Shown here: positions 1-11,454 of the stretch, piece after piece | How positions within the stretch are numbered: the first letter of the stretch is position 1 | How the letters are laid out: every line of letters begins with the position of its first letter | NCBI RefSeq assembly: GCF_021347895.1 | Contig: NC_067117.1 | Coordinates: 36,400,067 to 36,464,066, forward strand | DNA from: Acanthochromis polyacanthus | Taxonomy: Eukaryota > Chordata > Actinopteri > Pomacentridae | Direction of reading: 5' to 3' | Length of the DNA stretch: 64,000 nt | Notes under the pieces: model-generated | The model's input: only the letters and a program-made list of their open reading frames with translations | Told to the model about the DNA's origin: nothing | Databases searched by the model: none | Position numbers and translations under genes: made by a program

Positions 1-448
1 CCATCAGACATTGTTTCTTTGACCTGGTTAAAGCTTGAGAACCCGCCTCATTTTTAAATCAAGTGAATGTTATCACCGGACACCGGCTTCTTCAGCTGTG
101 ACCACCGGAGATCTGCTGAATCAGACCTCCTATCAACGGAGCGATCTCTTTATGCAGGACGCCCCCGGCTGCCACCGTGACACACAGCGTCTGAGAAGCA
201 AGGCCTTCCCGGCTCGTTGTAAGATCTCCTGGCTCCTCTGCGTCCCAGCAAAACGACGGTTCACTTCAGTAAATCCAGCTGAGTTTGCTCTATTTGATCT
301 GGTTGATGTACTAACCGCTTGATTAATTAATTCATTTAATCCATTTATTCCTTTACAAATCATTGATTTTAATCCAAATCACCATTTACCTCGTCAGGTT
401 AGTTATCTGCCTCTTCTCTCACCATATTTCCGGTCTCAATATGCTAAT
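1..448. other. Unclassified GC-richer stretch, no gene recognised
   Basis: Roughly 60-300 is richer in G+C and CpG than its surroundings and is open in one frame on each strand (95 and 76 codons). Neither translation resembles a family I know. It may be the edge of a retroelement that continues outside the window. No splice-bounded exon of the downstream receptor gene is recognisable. Confidence 0.3.
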
Positions 449-451
449 TTG

Positions 452-533
452 AACACACGCACACACACCCACATCTCTCATCCACACGCACGCACTCACA
501 CACACGTAGACACACACACGCACATGCACACGG

Positions 534-570
<37 letters not shown>
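452..570. repeat. Interrupted CA microsatellite (left block)
   Basis: CA/CACG dinucleotide repeat, imperfect in its first 80 bases and pure at its right end. It abuts the palindromic element at 571-847; a second CA block follows that element. Confidence 0.9.
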
Positions 571-573
<3 letters not shown>

Positions 574-846
574 TTGTACTTCTATCTTAGTGAGGACATC
601 CATAGGCGTAATGCATTTCCTAGAGCCTTACCCTAACCTTAACCATCACAACTGATTGCCTAAGCTTAATCCTTACCCTAACCCTAACCAAACCTCAATT
701 CATACCTGTTCTCTAAAAACAAGTCTTCACCCTCAAATATGGCTGTTTCAAAGTGAGGACCGGTCAAAATGTCCTCACTTTGTAAAAATGTCCTCACTTT
801 GATAGTTAAATGCAGAAAATGGTACTCACCATGTAGCAAGTACAAG

Positions 847-847
<1 letters not shown>
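571..847. mobile_element. Teleost microsatellite-associated palindromic repeat
   Basis: A 277-bp unit lies between two CA blocks. It opens with TTTGTACTTCTATCTTAGTG and closes with a decayed inverse (AGCAAGTACAAGAA). It carries the motifs GTGAGGAC and TCCTCACTTTG and two runs of CCCTAAC-like sequence. I recognise it as a repeat scattered through fish genomes next to CA microsatellites. No coding capacity is visible. Class unassigned; non-autonomous DNA element by inference. Confidence 0.55.

Positions 848-922
<75 letters not shown>
848..922. repeat. CA microsatellite (right block)
   Basis: Pure CA repeat of about 37 units following the palindromic element. Confidence 0.95.
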
Positions 923-923
<1 letters not shown>

Positions 924-1169
924 CACAGGTCACTGTAAATAGGATCTCACTGGTTTATTCAATAGAATAGCAAATAAATGCTTTCATTTAGACCAAATTA
1001 CAGCCTTGTGTGTTTCTTTGTGCAAGAATGTGATCAATTTAACCGAGGATTCAAGCTTTTAAGATATAAGACTGATCAAAATTTTAATTACTACATTTTT
1101 TATTAATGTTAATTAATAGGAATCTGGGGTGGTGCCCAAAACGAGTGCAATTATATACGTAGTGTCTCC
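923..1169. other. Non-coding, nothing recognised
   Basis: AT-rich sequence with no recognisable gene or repeat, up to the start of RTE-like homology. Confidence 0.5.
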
Positions 1170-1676
1170 TACATAGTCTACCTGTGTGCTCCTACTTCCA
1201 CTCTTATACCCTATGTTCCTGCCTCTTCTGGAAGAAAGTATTCACTACAGCAATTTCCATCCTTTTTGCAAAGTCAACCACCATCTGTCCTTCTGCGTTC
1301 CTCTCCTGGATACCAAACCTGCCCATGACCTCCTCATCATCTCTGTTTCCTGCACCAACATGTCCATTGAAGTCTGCACCAATGACAACTCTCTCACTTC
1401 TAGGGATGCTCTGCATCACTTCAAGGTCCAACCAGAATTTCTGCTTCTCCTCCAGCTCACATCCTACCTGTGGAGGATACCCACTAACAACATTGAACAT
1501 CACACCTTCGATTTCTAGCTTCAGGCTCATCACTCGATCTGACACTCTTTTTACCTCCAGTACATTCCTAACAAACTCCTCCTTCAAGATAACTCCTACT
1601 CCATTTCTCTTCCTATCTACAGCATGATAGAACAACTTGAACCCTGCTCCTAAACTTCTAGCTTTACTACCTTTCT
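1170..1676 (-). pseudogene. RTE-like LINE endonuclease, distal part (split by L2 insertion)
   Basis: Minus-strand translation of 1635-1204 is the C-terminal half of an apurinic-type endonuclease from an RTE-like LINE, the type often annotated in fish as 'craniofacial development protein 2-like'. Visible are VDRKRNGVGVILKEEFVRNV and the catalytic-type GADFNGHVG. The N-terminal half of the same reading lies at 4732-5120, also minus. The two halves join if the intervening L2 element is removed: the left half stops at about 1676 and the right half resumes at about 4732 in the same part of the protein. The element is truncated at its 3' side near 1170, so no reverse transcriptase follows. Assignment to RTE rather than another LINE clade rests on family recognition only. 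Confidence 0.75.
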
Positions 1677-4600
1677 GGAACCTGCGCCTGTGAAAGTGAC
1701 TGCAATGTTTGGTGTCTCTTAACTGTTTTCAGTTTTTGCTGTATTTTTTGCTATATTTTTTTAAATATTTTGTCCTGTTTTATCGACTGCTGATGGAAGT
1801 TTCTGCTGGGAGAAGAATCTATTTAAGAGAGGAGCTTTTTTCATTGAGACAGAACAAATCTGGACTGCAACATCCAATTCCAGTGGACATCTTGAGGTGT
1901 TTTCATGGTTGCCGTGCTGGTGCAAAGGTGAAGGCTAGGAAATGGAGATACAAGCCCTTTCTTCCATCAGTCATCATGGGAAACGTGAACTCTTTGCCAA
2001 ACAAAAGTGACGAGCTGGAGACATTGGTGAAGACGGACAAAACATACCGTGAATGCAGTCTCCTGTGTTTTACTGAGACCTGGTTGAATCAAAACAACTC
2101 AGACTATACTGTGGATTTACCTGGCTTCACCCTCATAAGGTCAGACAGAGATGCTAAAGCCAGTGGCAAGAAGAAAGGAGGAGGTCTGGCTTCATTTGTT
2201 AACCAGAGATGGTGTAACTCCTCACACATAATGGTTAAGGAGAAGTTGTGTTGTCCAGATATTAAACTGTTGGCAGTTGGACTTTGGCCATATTATGTCC
2301 CAAGGGAGTTCAGTCACATCATAACAATACTTGTATACATTCCACCCAAAGCAACTGACTTGGTTCCATGTGATGTGTTGCATGATACTGTTGCTAGGAT
2401 ACAGACTCAACATCCTGAGGCACTTGTAATAATATCAGGAGATTTCAATCATGTCAGCCTCTCCTCTCACCTGACTGGATTTACACAGTTTGTTAACTGC
2501 CCTACCAGAGAGAATAAGACCCTAGACCTGCTGTATGCCAATGTCGAAGAAGCTTACAGAGCTACTGCCTTACCACCACTGGGCAGGTCAGATCATAACC
2601 TGGTTTATCTGCAGACCTGTTACAAACCTTGTGTGCTGAGACAGCCTGCAACTAAAGTCCAAATCAGAAAATGGACTCCTCAAGCTAGTGAAGTTCTCAG
2701 GGACTGCTTTGAATCAACAGACTGGAATGTGCTCCTGGAAACAGATGAGGAGAGTATGAACATTGACAGACAGGTTGATTGTTTTACTGAGTACATTAAC
2801 TTCTGTAGAGACACAGTCATACCTGCAAAGACTGTTCGCTGTTTCCCCAATAACAAACCATGGACCACAAGCGACATAAAGGCAATCCTCAACCAGAAAA
2901 AACAAGCTTTTAGAGATGGTGACAAAGAACGACTCAAAGATTTACAATATGAATTGAAGAGGAGACTGAAAGTGGCAAAGATGGAATACAAAAAGAAGAT
3001 AGAAAGGAATTTTCAACACAGTAACATCCGTGATGTGTGGAGAGGAATCAAAGAGGAGGGAGCCAACACTGGGTGATGTAGAAAGAGCTGATGAACTCAA
3101 CTTGTTCTTCAACAGATTTGACACTGTGGACACACCTACTTCCACTGCTACTCCTCCTTCTTCTCCTCAACATATGGAAATCCCCACTATAGCTCCTCCT
3201 TCTTCTCCTCCGTCTCCTACACATGTCTTCACAGCTGCAGCCACTTCTGTTTCAGCACCTGTATCCGTCTCTGTCACAGAGACAGGGGTGATGTTGGAGC
3301 TTCAGAGACTTTGCTCTGGGAAGGCAGCTGGCCCAGATGGTGTATGTCCAAGACTGCTTAAAGACTGTGCTGCACAACTGTGTCAACCTCTCCACAGGAT
3401 CTTCAACCTGAGTCTACAGCTGGGGTGGGTGCCTGTTCTATGGAAAACATCCTGTATTGTACCGGTACCAAAAATCAAATGTCCGGCTGAACTAAATGAT
3501 TACAGACCTATTGCTCTAACCTCACATGTCATGAAAACTCTGGAGCGGCTGGTTTACGTCTACTGAGGCTTGAGGTCAAAAACAAACTCGATTCCCTGCA
3601 GTTTGCATACAAAGAACACATTGGAGTGGATGATGCCATCCTCTTCATGCTTCACCTTGCCCTGTCTCATTTGGAGGAACCTGGAGTTTATGTGAGAATC
3701 ATGTTCTTTGATTTTTCAAATGCATTCAACTCCATCCAACCTACCATTCTCAAAGACAAGCTCACAGAGATGGGAGTGGATCCTTCCTATGTTTCATGGA
3801 TTACAGATTACCTGACAGGAAGGCCACAGTTTGTCAGGCTGGGGAACTGTGTTTCTGAGACATTAATGAGTAGTACTGGGGCTCCACAAGGAATAGTCCT
3901 GGCTCCATTACTGTTCACTCTGTATACATCTGACTTCAAATACAGCACTGAGTCCTGCCACATTCAGAAATACTCTGATGACACTGCTATCGTGGCATGT
4001 ATCAGAAATGGACATGAAGCTGAATACAGAGATCTGATAAGTGCCTTCAGTGACTGGAGTCACAAAAACTGCCTGCTACTCAACGCCTCAAAGACAAAGG
4101 AAATGATCATAGATTTCCGCAGATCCAAACCCCCTCTTCAGCCAGTGAACACTTGTGGCGTGGACATCAAGATGGTGACATCATATAAATATTTAGGTGT
4201 CCACCTTGATAATAAGTTGGACTGGTCTACAAACGTAGACTTCATCTACAAAAAGGGCCACAGCCGACTTTATTGCCTCAGAAGACTTCGATCACTCGAC
4301 ATCTGCAGTAAGATGCTGCAGATGTTTTATCAGTCTGTGGTAGCAAGTGTCCTGTTTTATGCTGCAGTCTGCTGGGGAGGCAACATAAAACAGAAGGATG
4401 CAAGGCGTCTGAACAAACTGATTAAAAAAGCTGGCTCTGTGGTTGGAATCGGATTGAACACATTGGAGGATGAGGTGGAGAGACGGGCACTGAGCAAGAT
4501 GGAGGCCATTCTGACAAACATGGATCATCCACTTCACATCTGCCTCAATGAACAACGAAACATCAGTGGACGGCTCCTATCCCTGCACTGCAAGACCGAA

Positions 4601-4731
4601 AGATTTAGGAAATCTTTCTTGCCATCAGCAGTCAGGCTATTCAATTCAAAATTAAACAGATAAGAACCCTGACAACTGAATTTCCCTTCGGGGATGAATA
4701 AAGTGATTCTGATTCTGATTCTGATTCTGAT
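1677..4731 (+). mobile_element. L2-clade LINE, nearly full length, inactive
   Basis: A 3.05-kb non-LTR retrotransposon inserted into the RTE-like LINE. It has a short 5' leader, an endonuclease region, a reverse transcriptase region and a 3' end with the L2-type tail: TTCGGGGATGAATAAAGTG followed by TGATTC hexamers. The 3' boundary is clear at about 4731. The 5' boundary near 1676 is inferred from where RTE homology stops. A TTTC shared at 1672-1675 and 4731-4734 is the only candidate target duplication, and it is short. The 3' 300 bp are very similar to the minus-strand fragment at 9398-10247, so both belong to one subfamily. Confidence 0.85.
1793..4663 (+). pseudogene. L2 LINE endonuclease-reverse transcriptase, two frameshifts
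   Basis: Once a single polyprotein that nicks target DNA and copies the element RNA. The endonuclease part (1793-3076) shows SLPNKSDEL, the glutamate motif FTETWLN, GDFNH and the histidine motif GRSDHNLV. The reverse transcriptase continues in another frame from about 3030 to 3560 (SGKAAGPDGVCP, NDYRPIALTS) and in a third from about 3570 to 4663, with GAPQG at 3881-3892 and the catalytic YSDD at 3971-3982. YSDD replaces the more usual YADD. Small deletions near 3060 and 3555 cause the frameshifts, so no full protein can be made. The start at 1793 is the first methionine that precedes conserved sequence; the frame is open further upstream but looks like leader. Confidence 0.85.
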
Positions 4732-5120
4732 TTCCACCTGGTCTCCTGGACACACAGTATGTCGACCTTCCTCCTGGACACACAGTATGTCCACCTTCCT
4801 CCTCTGCATCATGTCAGCCAGCTCTCTACCTGTTCCTGTCATAGTTCCAACATTCAAAGTCCCTACTCTCAGTCCTAGACTCTTGGTGTTCCTCTTCTCT
4901 CTCTTCCTACGAACACACCTTCCTCCCCTCCTTCTTCGACCAACAGTAGTCCATTTTCCACCGGCATCCTGTAGGTCGACAGCACCGATGGCGGTCATTG
5001 TTAACCCGGGCCTCGACCGATCCGGTATGGAAGTCTTATTGTGCCGGTCCCAAGCCCGGATAAATACAGAGGGTTGTGTCAGGAAGGGCATCCGATGTAA
5101 AACTTTGGCCAAATCAAACA
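4732..5120 (-). pseudogene. RTE-like LINE, 5' leader and start of endonuclease
   Basis: Minus-strand translation gives LRVGTLNVGTMTGTGRELAD followed by RRKVDILCVQE, the first catalytic glutamate block of the endonuclease. It is preceded by a leader with an SRPGLTMTAIG-type reading and a characteristic 5' end near 5120. A short tandem duplication of TCCTGGACACACAGTATGTC at the inner edge disturbs the frame. The continuation is at 1170-1676, on the other side of the L2 insertion. Confidence 0.7.
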
Positions 5121-7519
5121 TGCGTATCAATTTCTAAAACAACTTCTATCATACATATTCTCATTCTCATTTAAAATTATCTTAAAACATGATATGTTAC
5201 AACTCTAAAAAAAACCAGGATAAATAATCACAGCAGTGATTCAGTGTGAACTTTCCTCAACAGGTGCTTTACTGTACTGAAATTATTACACAAATGCAAA
5301 GATTCAGACACATCCTCAATACTCACAATTTACATTTACACCATGAAAGTATTTAAATTCAAGCAACACAAAAACAATTGTACTAACACATCATTAACAA
5401 TTGTACACATGTATGTTCACCAGACACAAAAACACGTAACTACATGCTGTACTTGTTAGCGACCAAGGCTCTGTTCACACAAATGCTTAATTTCACTCAA
5501 CAAAATGAGCATTTAATTTATTTAGAATACAACACATTCCTGATAATCTAAATATATTAGCAATGTATCATGAAAATACTGCTTTTGTCATTAACCTTAT
5601 CAACCTGAAAAAGAAGCAGTTGTTCAGTGTCAATGTTCCACAACATGCACTTTACTATAATGAGGAGAACTTCATGACTCCCAGGGAAAGTGCTTGGAGG
5701 CAAAAGCAATCGATCTCAGACTAACCAATTGAAGTGCATGTGTAGAGCACAGATACTAAGATCATGGCATAACTTAAACAGTAAAGCACAAAATGTGAAT
5801 TCAACAACACTCTCAAAATATTTTTACCCTTTTTAACACAGTTGTTTATCAAATTTAACTCTTTTAACGCATTTTTGTGCCCCAGTCTGAAACTTTTAAT
5901 TCTGTTTTAACCCTCATATCATGACTTATGTATTTACTATATTTTAACTTTTAACAGATCACAATAGTATTTACATTTAATCAGTAATGTACACAGTGTT
6001 CTGAAAAATATAACTGTTTCTTACAGATTCTCCTAATGCATATTCTAACCTATCACACATATACGTGACACAATATATACATTCACAAAGTGTTGTTATG
6101 CTTTCTAATAAAGCACTTTCTATGCACGGAAAATGTCAAATAGTGCCAAACAGGTTTTGCAGGTAATTAAAAATAAAATGGACAGCCCATAATAAGTACA
6201 AACACTTTACAAGTGCTTAATTATGAAGGGTCAGGCTTTGAAAGGGAGAAAGACTACGTGTACAATGTTGACATTTTGTGAGAATACAAAAACATATTTC
6301 ACTTGTGCAGAATCAAGAATGCTGCATCTGCAGAGAAAATGTTGCTGTGTGAGATTTCAGGGAAAATTATATGACTGTCGCTTTGAATTCTTTTCATCTT
6401 ACTTCTTTGATGCAAAATTGGTTTGGTGCAGCCGAGCACTTAACATCACAGGGTGTGTGAAATATTTTCCTCCCTGCACACAAAATACCGAATCACAGAA
6501 TCTTGTTTCAAGGATTGTTTTTGTGAGTGACGACACATACTTCTTCGTTTAATGTTTTAAAGTGTTAAGATCTGGGTGTACACTGGCTATTTTCCAAAGA
6601 CAGTTTGACATGAAAAGGACTGACTGCTCTTAACGACCAGCAATCAGGGAATCTTTGTGAAAATGTTTATTGGAGGACAAGCTGACACTTAGTGGAGACA
6701 TTGAAAGATAGTAAAGAGTCAAGTCTGTATTTATTGTAAGATATATTCTGTGTTGGCCTCATCCACGTGAAACACACAAACAAGCTCAGTGAGTTACGAT
6801 ATAGATTAAGAAATCAAATTAGAAGAAAACAAACAAAATATTATCCAGTTGCACTTTTTTCCCATTAGGTCATGGGCCTGTCTCATTAAACAAGAAGATT
6901 ATTGATTGGAGCTGTCTCAGATTTAACCAGGATCAGTTCCCATGGCAAGCTACACTTTTCAGTTACTAACCACAACCTAACCTTAAACCTCAGTGGTCGA
7001 CTCACAGGATCAACAAGGTGTTTGCATGCCCTTATGTAACAGATTACAATTTGTTTTCTCCACTACTCTGTTTCTTTTAACCTCCTCTGATGAAAATATT
7101 GTCTTATGGCACTTATCTAGGTTGTTTTCTCCTGACTAGATCCTTGCATGTGTTGCATCTACTCTCAGATGTATGTCATAATGGATAAAATATCTGCTAA
7201 ATGAAATTGTAGAATTGTATCTTTTTTATTTATTTATTTACTTTACCTTGTTAGCATATCACCAAAGCAATATGACCAAAATAAGCAGTCTATACTGTAG
7301 CTTAACATTTCCTCTGTTAAACTGCAGTGTGCTGATAGCATGGGCTTAGACTTGACTGGGTTTCATATGTAACAACCTAAAGGAATCAATCCTGCCAATT
7401 TGTGAGGTGTTAACTTTTTGAACAATCATTCTTCAAAATTGGTTTCTGGTTTGAACATTTACTCCAACTTGTCATTGTGTCGTGTATAGCATATTTTTAC
7501 AGTTAGTAGGTAAGCTGGT
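5121..7519. other. Non-coding, nothing recognised
   Basis: AT-rich sequence with no recognisable exon or transposon. The longest open frame (6223-6552, +, 109 codons) has no family resemblance and a composition expected by chance. Confidence 0.55.
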
Positions 7520-7526
7520 GTGCAGG

Positions 7527-7757
7527 AATGTACCGCGGATCCGCGGATTTCCGCGGATTTCATTTATTTGAACGCCGATTTCACAAGTTTGAACACTTTA
7601 TTGTCGCTGATACTCCCGCGCGATGGTAACGACGTTAACAATAGCTTGTTAACGACGATTGTAAACGGCCCAGCGATTGGAAGTCGCTGGGCCACGCCGC
7701 GCCGCACCGCGCCGCACCCCCTCCGTCAACTACTTTCCGCTAGAATCAGAACTTGCT
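7527..7757. repeat. CpG-rich patch with inverted repeats, probable mobile-element remnant
   Basis: About 230 bp that is strikingly rich in CpG within AT-rich surroundings. It has repeated GCGGAT units at its left, TAACGACGTTAACA facing TGTTAACGACG at 7627-7656, and a perfect 10-bp hairpin (7667-7676 with 7684-7693, 7-nt loop). A GCCGCGCCGCACC run follows. There is no convincing open reading frame. A young DNA-element fragment or an insertion with unmethylated ancestry are possibilities. Confidence 0.35.
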
Positions 7758-8915
7758 GATCCCATCCCTGCAGTAAACATGCTTAAAATGAGTATACACT
7801 GCAGACTTTAAGAGTAGAAAATGTCATTTAGTAAAGAGTTTGCACAAAGTGATAGAGGAAACGGTTTGTTAAGAGAACTGTGTGAAAGAAGGGATTGATG
7901 GTCATTCGCTAATCGCGCTAATGCTAACAGACATGACAAGAGTGGAATTGCATGTGGGAAAAGCTAATACAGTACAGTAAATTGTGTAGCTGAATGCACA
8001 TTTATGAGGTTTAATGACAACACCAGAAATGATATGTGGTACAGTTACATGCTGAATTATTGCCAATTGTTATGTGTTTAGTTAGTGTCATTACAAATGT
8101 CATTAAAGGAGCATTGCACTCTTTATTTAGTGGGTTATGAGATGAATATGTGTTTTATAGAAAAATGTAACTGTTTTGTAAGCAAATGAAACAAGAGTAA
8201 CAGTATATTGCTGGTATGTTATCAATTGATTTCATATGGTTAGAATAACACTGAAGAACTGTTATGTTGAAAAAATGGTTAAAAACAAATTTGTTTACTA
8301 TTTTTCATGGACAATGTTAAAAAAATCGATGGATTTAAGAACAAGAGGGTACATGGTTGTTGTATACATCAAGAAATGAGTTGAATGAAATTGGTGTCAT
8401 TGTAATATTGGTTCTTTGGAAGAATAAACCTTCCTGTTGTGAAGCTAACGTCAGCTCAACGTGTGTGCCTCCTCTATTCTTTATCACAGCATCACACGTC
8501 GAAAGGACAGAAAACCAGCTGCCCCCTGACTGCGAAGTTAGGGAGGCAACAATTACAGTACTTTGGTAAACAGAATGCAATGCCAGACTTCTGACTAACA
8601 GACATTGACAAAGAAAGAGATAATATATGTTGTCATTCAAAACATGCCATTACAAAAACAGTTAAAATAATTAGCTCAAAAAGTGTAATGATTTTTTTTT
8701 TAAATGTTACAGATTTGATGATTAGTACTAATATGATGTAAATGTGAAAGAGCTGAATTTTTTTCTTTCACAACTGATAATTTGTACAAACATAGGAAGG
8801 AGTTCATGAATTGTTCCAAAATGTTACTGTAAAGAAAGACATTTACAAAAATTTCAGAGATGTGATACCTCTGACTTTCAAATAGTGGAACATATAAATA
8901 GAAATAATGTTGCAT

Positions 8916-8917
<2 letters not shown>
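7758..8917. other. Non-coding, nothing recognised
   Basis: No gene or named repeat seen. 8420-8570 is slightly G+C richer but shows no coding pattern. Confidence 0.5.

Positions 8918-9005
<88 letters not shown>
8918..9005. repeat. Compound TA/TG microsatellite
   Basis: A TA run (8918-8951) passes directly into a TG run (to 9005). Confidence 0.95.
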
Positions 9006-9007
<2 letters not shown>

Positions 9008-9080
9008 CTAACTGTCATTGTTTCGAAAGTCACTGAAAGGAATAATTTACATAAATGTGATCAAATCGTCTCTTTACATA

Positions 9081-9097
9081 TTGTTATTATTATTATC

Positions 9098-9126
<29 letters not shown>
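9081..9126. repeat. ATT/AAT trinucleotide repeat, self-complementary
   Basis: TTATTATTATTAT followed by a run of AATAAT units, so the two halves can pair as a hairpin. Confidence 0.85.
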
Positions 9127-9128
<2 letters not shown>

Positions 9129-9453
9129 CGGGATTGTACAAGTTTGTTGGAAGTTTGTATCAAACAAGTCACCCTTTGTACTACTCAGTGCCCTTGAAGT
9201 GGCTCTCAGGTTCAAAAAGACTAATGATTATGAAAACAAGAAAGCTGTGGGGAATAGAGAAAACTGGTCTGACCATGCTGATTTCTACTTCTTTATCATA
9301 AATAACTTGTTTTCTAAACAGCTTCTCACATGTACATTTACTGGACAGGCAAAGTAACAGTTTGAACAGATGGAGGAATATCATTACAGAGCAATCAGAA
9401 TCAGAATCACTTTATTCATCCCCGAAGGGAAATTCAGTTGTCAGGGTTCTTAT

Positions 9454-10007
9454 TAACCTGGCAATAGCCAGATTAATAATTGTGTAGTACTTGATAGTAC
9501 TCCACAATATCAATTTGGGACCGCTCCATGTAAATCCATTCGGAGGAAAGAGGCACGGATTGGACAATGCAAAAGTATGTCCCGCCTCTGACAGGTTTGT
9601 TTTTAGCCAATCGCGGGATCTTCACAACGAGCGGAGCCAATTGGTAGATTAAACTCTTACCAAAACCCGTAGGTAAAAAAGCACAAACATCTTTACCATC
9701 CAGAAATGCGCAAAGCGCCTCTCGTTGTTCTTCCTTCAAAGAAGCGATAGGAGATTCAGCTAAAACTGACTTAATAGCAGCATCTACACGATCGTTGTCC
9801 TCCGTTGCCATGTTTGTTTTGATCTACTGGCGCTTGGTGTCGTCTTCACACCCAGATATCCCGCCCCACACACGAATACTGCTGTGTGATTGGCCCGTGC
9901 CAACTTGGCTCTGTACGAACAGTGAATGCGGGAGCGGAGCAAGATGGTTTCTTGAGAGATTTGTGAACTCACAAATATCGCAAGAAATCAACTTGCTGGC
10001 AAGGTTA
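9454..10007. mobile_element. Non-autonomous DNA element carrying a helicase gene fragment
   Basis: Insertion inside an L2 tail with a perfect 9-bp target duplication (GGTTCTTAT at 9445-9453 and 10008-10016). The ends are short inverted repeats, TAACCTGGCA and the inverse of TGGCAAGGTTA. The interior, read on the minus strand, begins with a non-coding segment of about 190 bp and then a start codon and the N-terminus of a RecQ-like helicase. A 9-bp duplication is typical of Mutator-like elements; superfamily assignment is inference. Either the autonomous parent encodes a helicase, or the element captured a gene fragment. Confidence 0.7.
9473..9811 (-). pseudogene. RecQ-like helicase N-terminal fragment inside a transposon
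   Basis: ATG at 9811, 112 codons. Residues about 25-65 match the start of a RecQ-family DNA helicase: a motif-0-like LKEEQREALCAFLDGKDV, then motif I (Walker A) FLPTGFGKSLIYQLAPLV. These would bind ATP. Everything downstream (DEAH box, motifs III-VI, RQC region) is absent: after about residue 70 the frame runs into sequence without helicase features and stops at the element's end. The segment therefore cannot encode an active enzyme. RecQ-like helicases are found in some eukaryotic DNA transposons, so this may be the remains of the element's own gene. Confidence 0.65.
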
Positions 10008-10247
10008 GGTTCTTATCTGTTTAATTTTGAATTGAATAGCCTGACTGCTGATGGCAAGAAAGATTTCCTAAATCTTTCGGTCTTGCAGCGCAGGGATAGG
10101 AGCCGTCCACTGATGTTTCATTGTTCATTGAGGCAGATGTGAAGTGGATGATCCATGTTTGTCAGAATGACCTCCATCTTGCTCAGTGCCCGTCTCTCCA
10201 CCTCATCCTCCAATGTGTTCAATCCAATTCCAACCACAGAGCCAGCT

Positions 10248-11454
10248 TTTTTTCCTTATTAAAATAACCACTGTCCATGAATGCTTCAGTATTTACTTAT
10301 TTATTTCTTCATTTGGTAGGGACAGTGCACAAACATCTATTTATAGAGCAATGGGCGTAAATATGCCAGATTATAGCACAATGCCAATTTACATCTGCAG
10401 TCCCTATCTGTTCAGGTTCAGATGTAGTGAGGAAACTGGTTTATCTGGCTGTCCTCACTGCTCTGATGCTCACACAAAAAACAAAGAAAGCAATCAGAGA
10501 GCACTAATGCAGTTAAAATGAATCTCTCAAAGTAATAAGTCTGTTTTTGCAGCTGAACATTTGGCTTTTTGTTTATTCAGACACATTTGCACTGTGAAGA
10601 GGCCATGTTGTCAAAATAAAGTCTGGGGCCAGAGAGAAAGCTGTGCATGGACAGACACTGATTAGGATTTATCCGCTAAATTCAGTGAATATCTGTGATA
10701 AATAACATAGAATTCATACAGTAGATATTTCAGTTTGCACTGCAGTGGTGGACAGGATTGACCGACAAGAGACCACCTTACCATCCCTGAAGCCATGCTG
10801 CAAGCGTCTCTACAAATCAGTATAGTCTGGCTGCCTGAGTGTTATCATGTCTCACTAAACCTGAATCAAAATCACTTGTGACCCGAATAAAGCATCTCTC
10901 AGAGCTGTTAATCCAGGATAACCCAGAAAACTCAAAGACAGCCTGACTGTGTTGAACTCTCCTAATGTGCCAGGTCCCTGTCTGTTGCTGGCACGATCGC
11001 TATAAAGCTCTGTTCATAGTAGAGCGAGGGAGCTGCCAAAATGCTTTGTGGGTATTCTGTCCTCAAATGGGTGGCTACCGTCTGTCCTGCTGCTTTTGTT
11101 ACTGGTACATTTACCAGCTTTCCCAAGCATGCATTCATTGTGACTGTAAGTCTAAAAACATATTGCAGCAGACGATGATAAAAGGTGGATCAGGTTTTGC
11201 CAGGAAGTCCTGATCAGCATAGAGGATTTAATTAGAGTAGATTTTCCAACAGTAGAGCTGTGTTTGTTTATGTAGAGGGATTCTGAGTTGTGCAAATGAG
11301 GGTTAGACATTTTAGGGCATCAAAAACACTGAGTTAAATCAACCATTTTCAACAGTATCCACACAAATTGGATGCTGCAAGTTTACAGATTTATTTTAAA
11401 TTGTATTCAATTCTATTTTACATTATAAAATGCAAACCTTATTATATATACATA
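10248..11454. other. Non-coding, nothing recognised
   Basis: Intronic-looking sequence. 10290-10400 (TAGGGACAGTGCACA and what follows) resembles a dispersed repeat fragment but I cannot name it. Confidence 0.45.

Larger units (their letters stand above)
9398..10247 (-). mobile_element. L2 LINE 3' end, 5'-truncated, interrupted
   Basis: Minus-strand copy of the last 300 bp of the L2 subfamily at 1677-4731. The hexamer tail (GAATCAGAATCA on the + strand) is at 9403, the TTCATCCCCGAAGGG block at about 9415, and the C-terminal reverse-transcriptase coding region at 10008-10247. A 554-bp element sits inside it at 9454-10007, flanked by a duplicated GGTTCTTAT. Removing the insert and one duplication restores collinearity with the 4429-4730 copy. 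Confidence 0.9.

Noticed and set aside
35..322. Exon of a host gene at the window start
   Set aside because: 95 open codons without recognisable domain or splice sites; kept only as unclassified sequence.
449..926. Open frames made of Thr-His or Cys-Val repeats
   Set aside because: Translations of CA/TG microsatellites, not genes. The same applies to 8885-9301 and 58444-58889.
6223..6552. 109-codon plus-strand frame
   Set aside because: No resemblance to a known family, AT-rich context and no splice or promoter signals.
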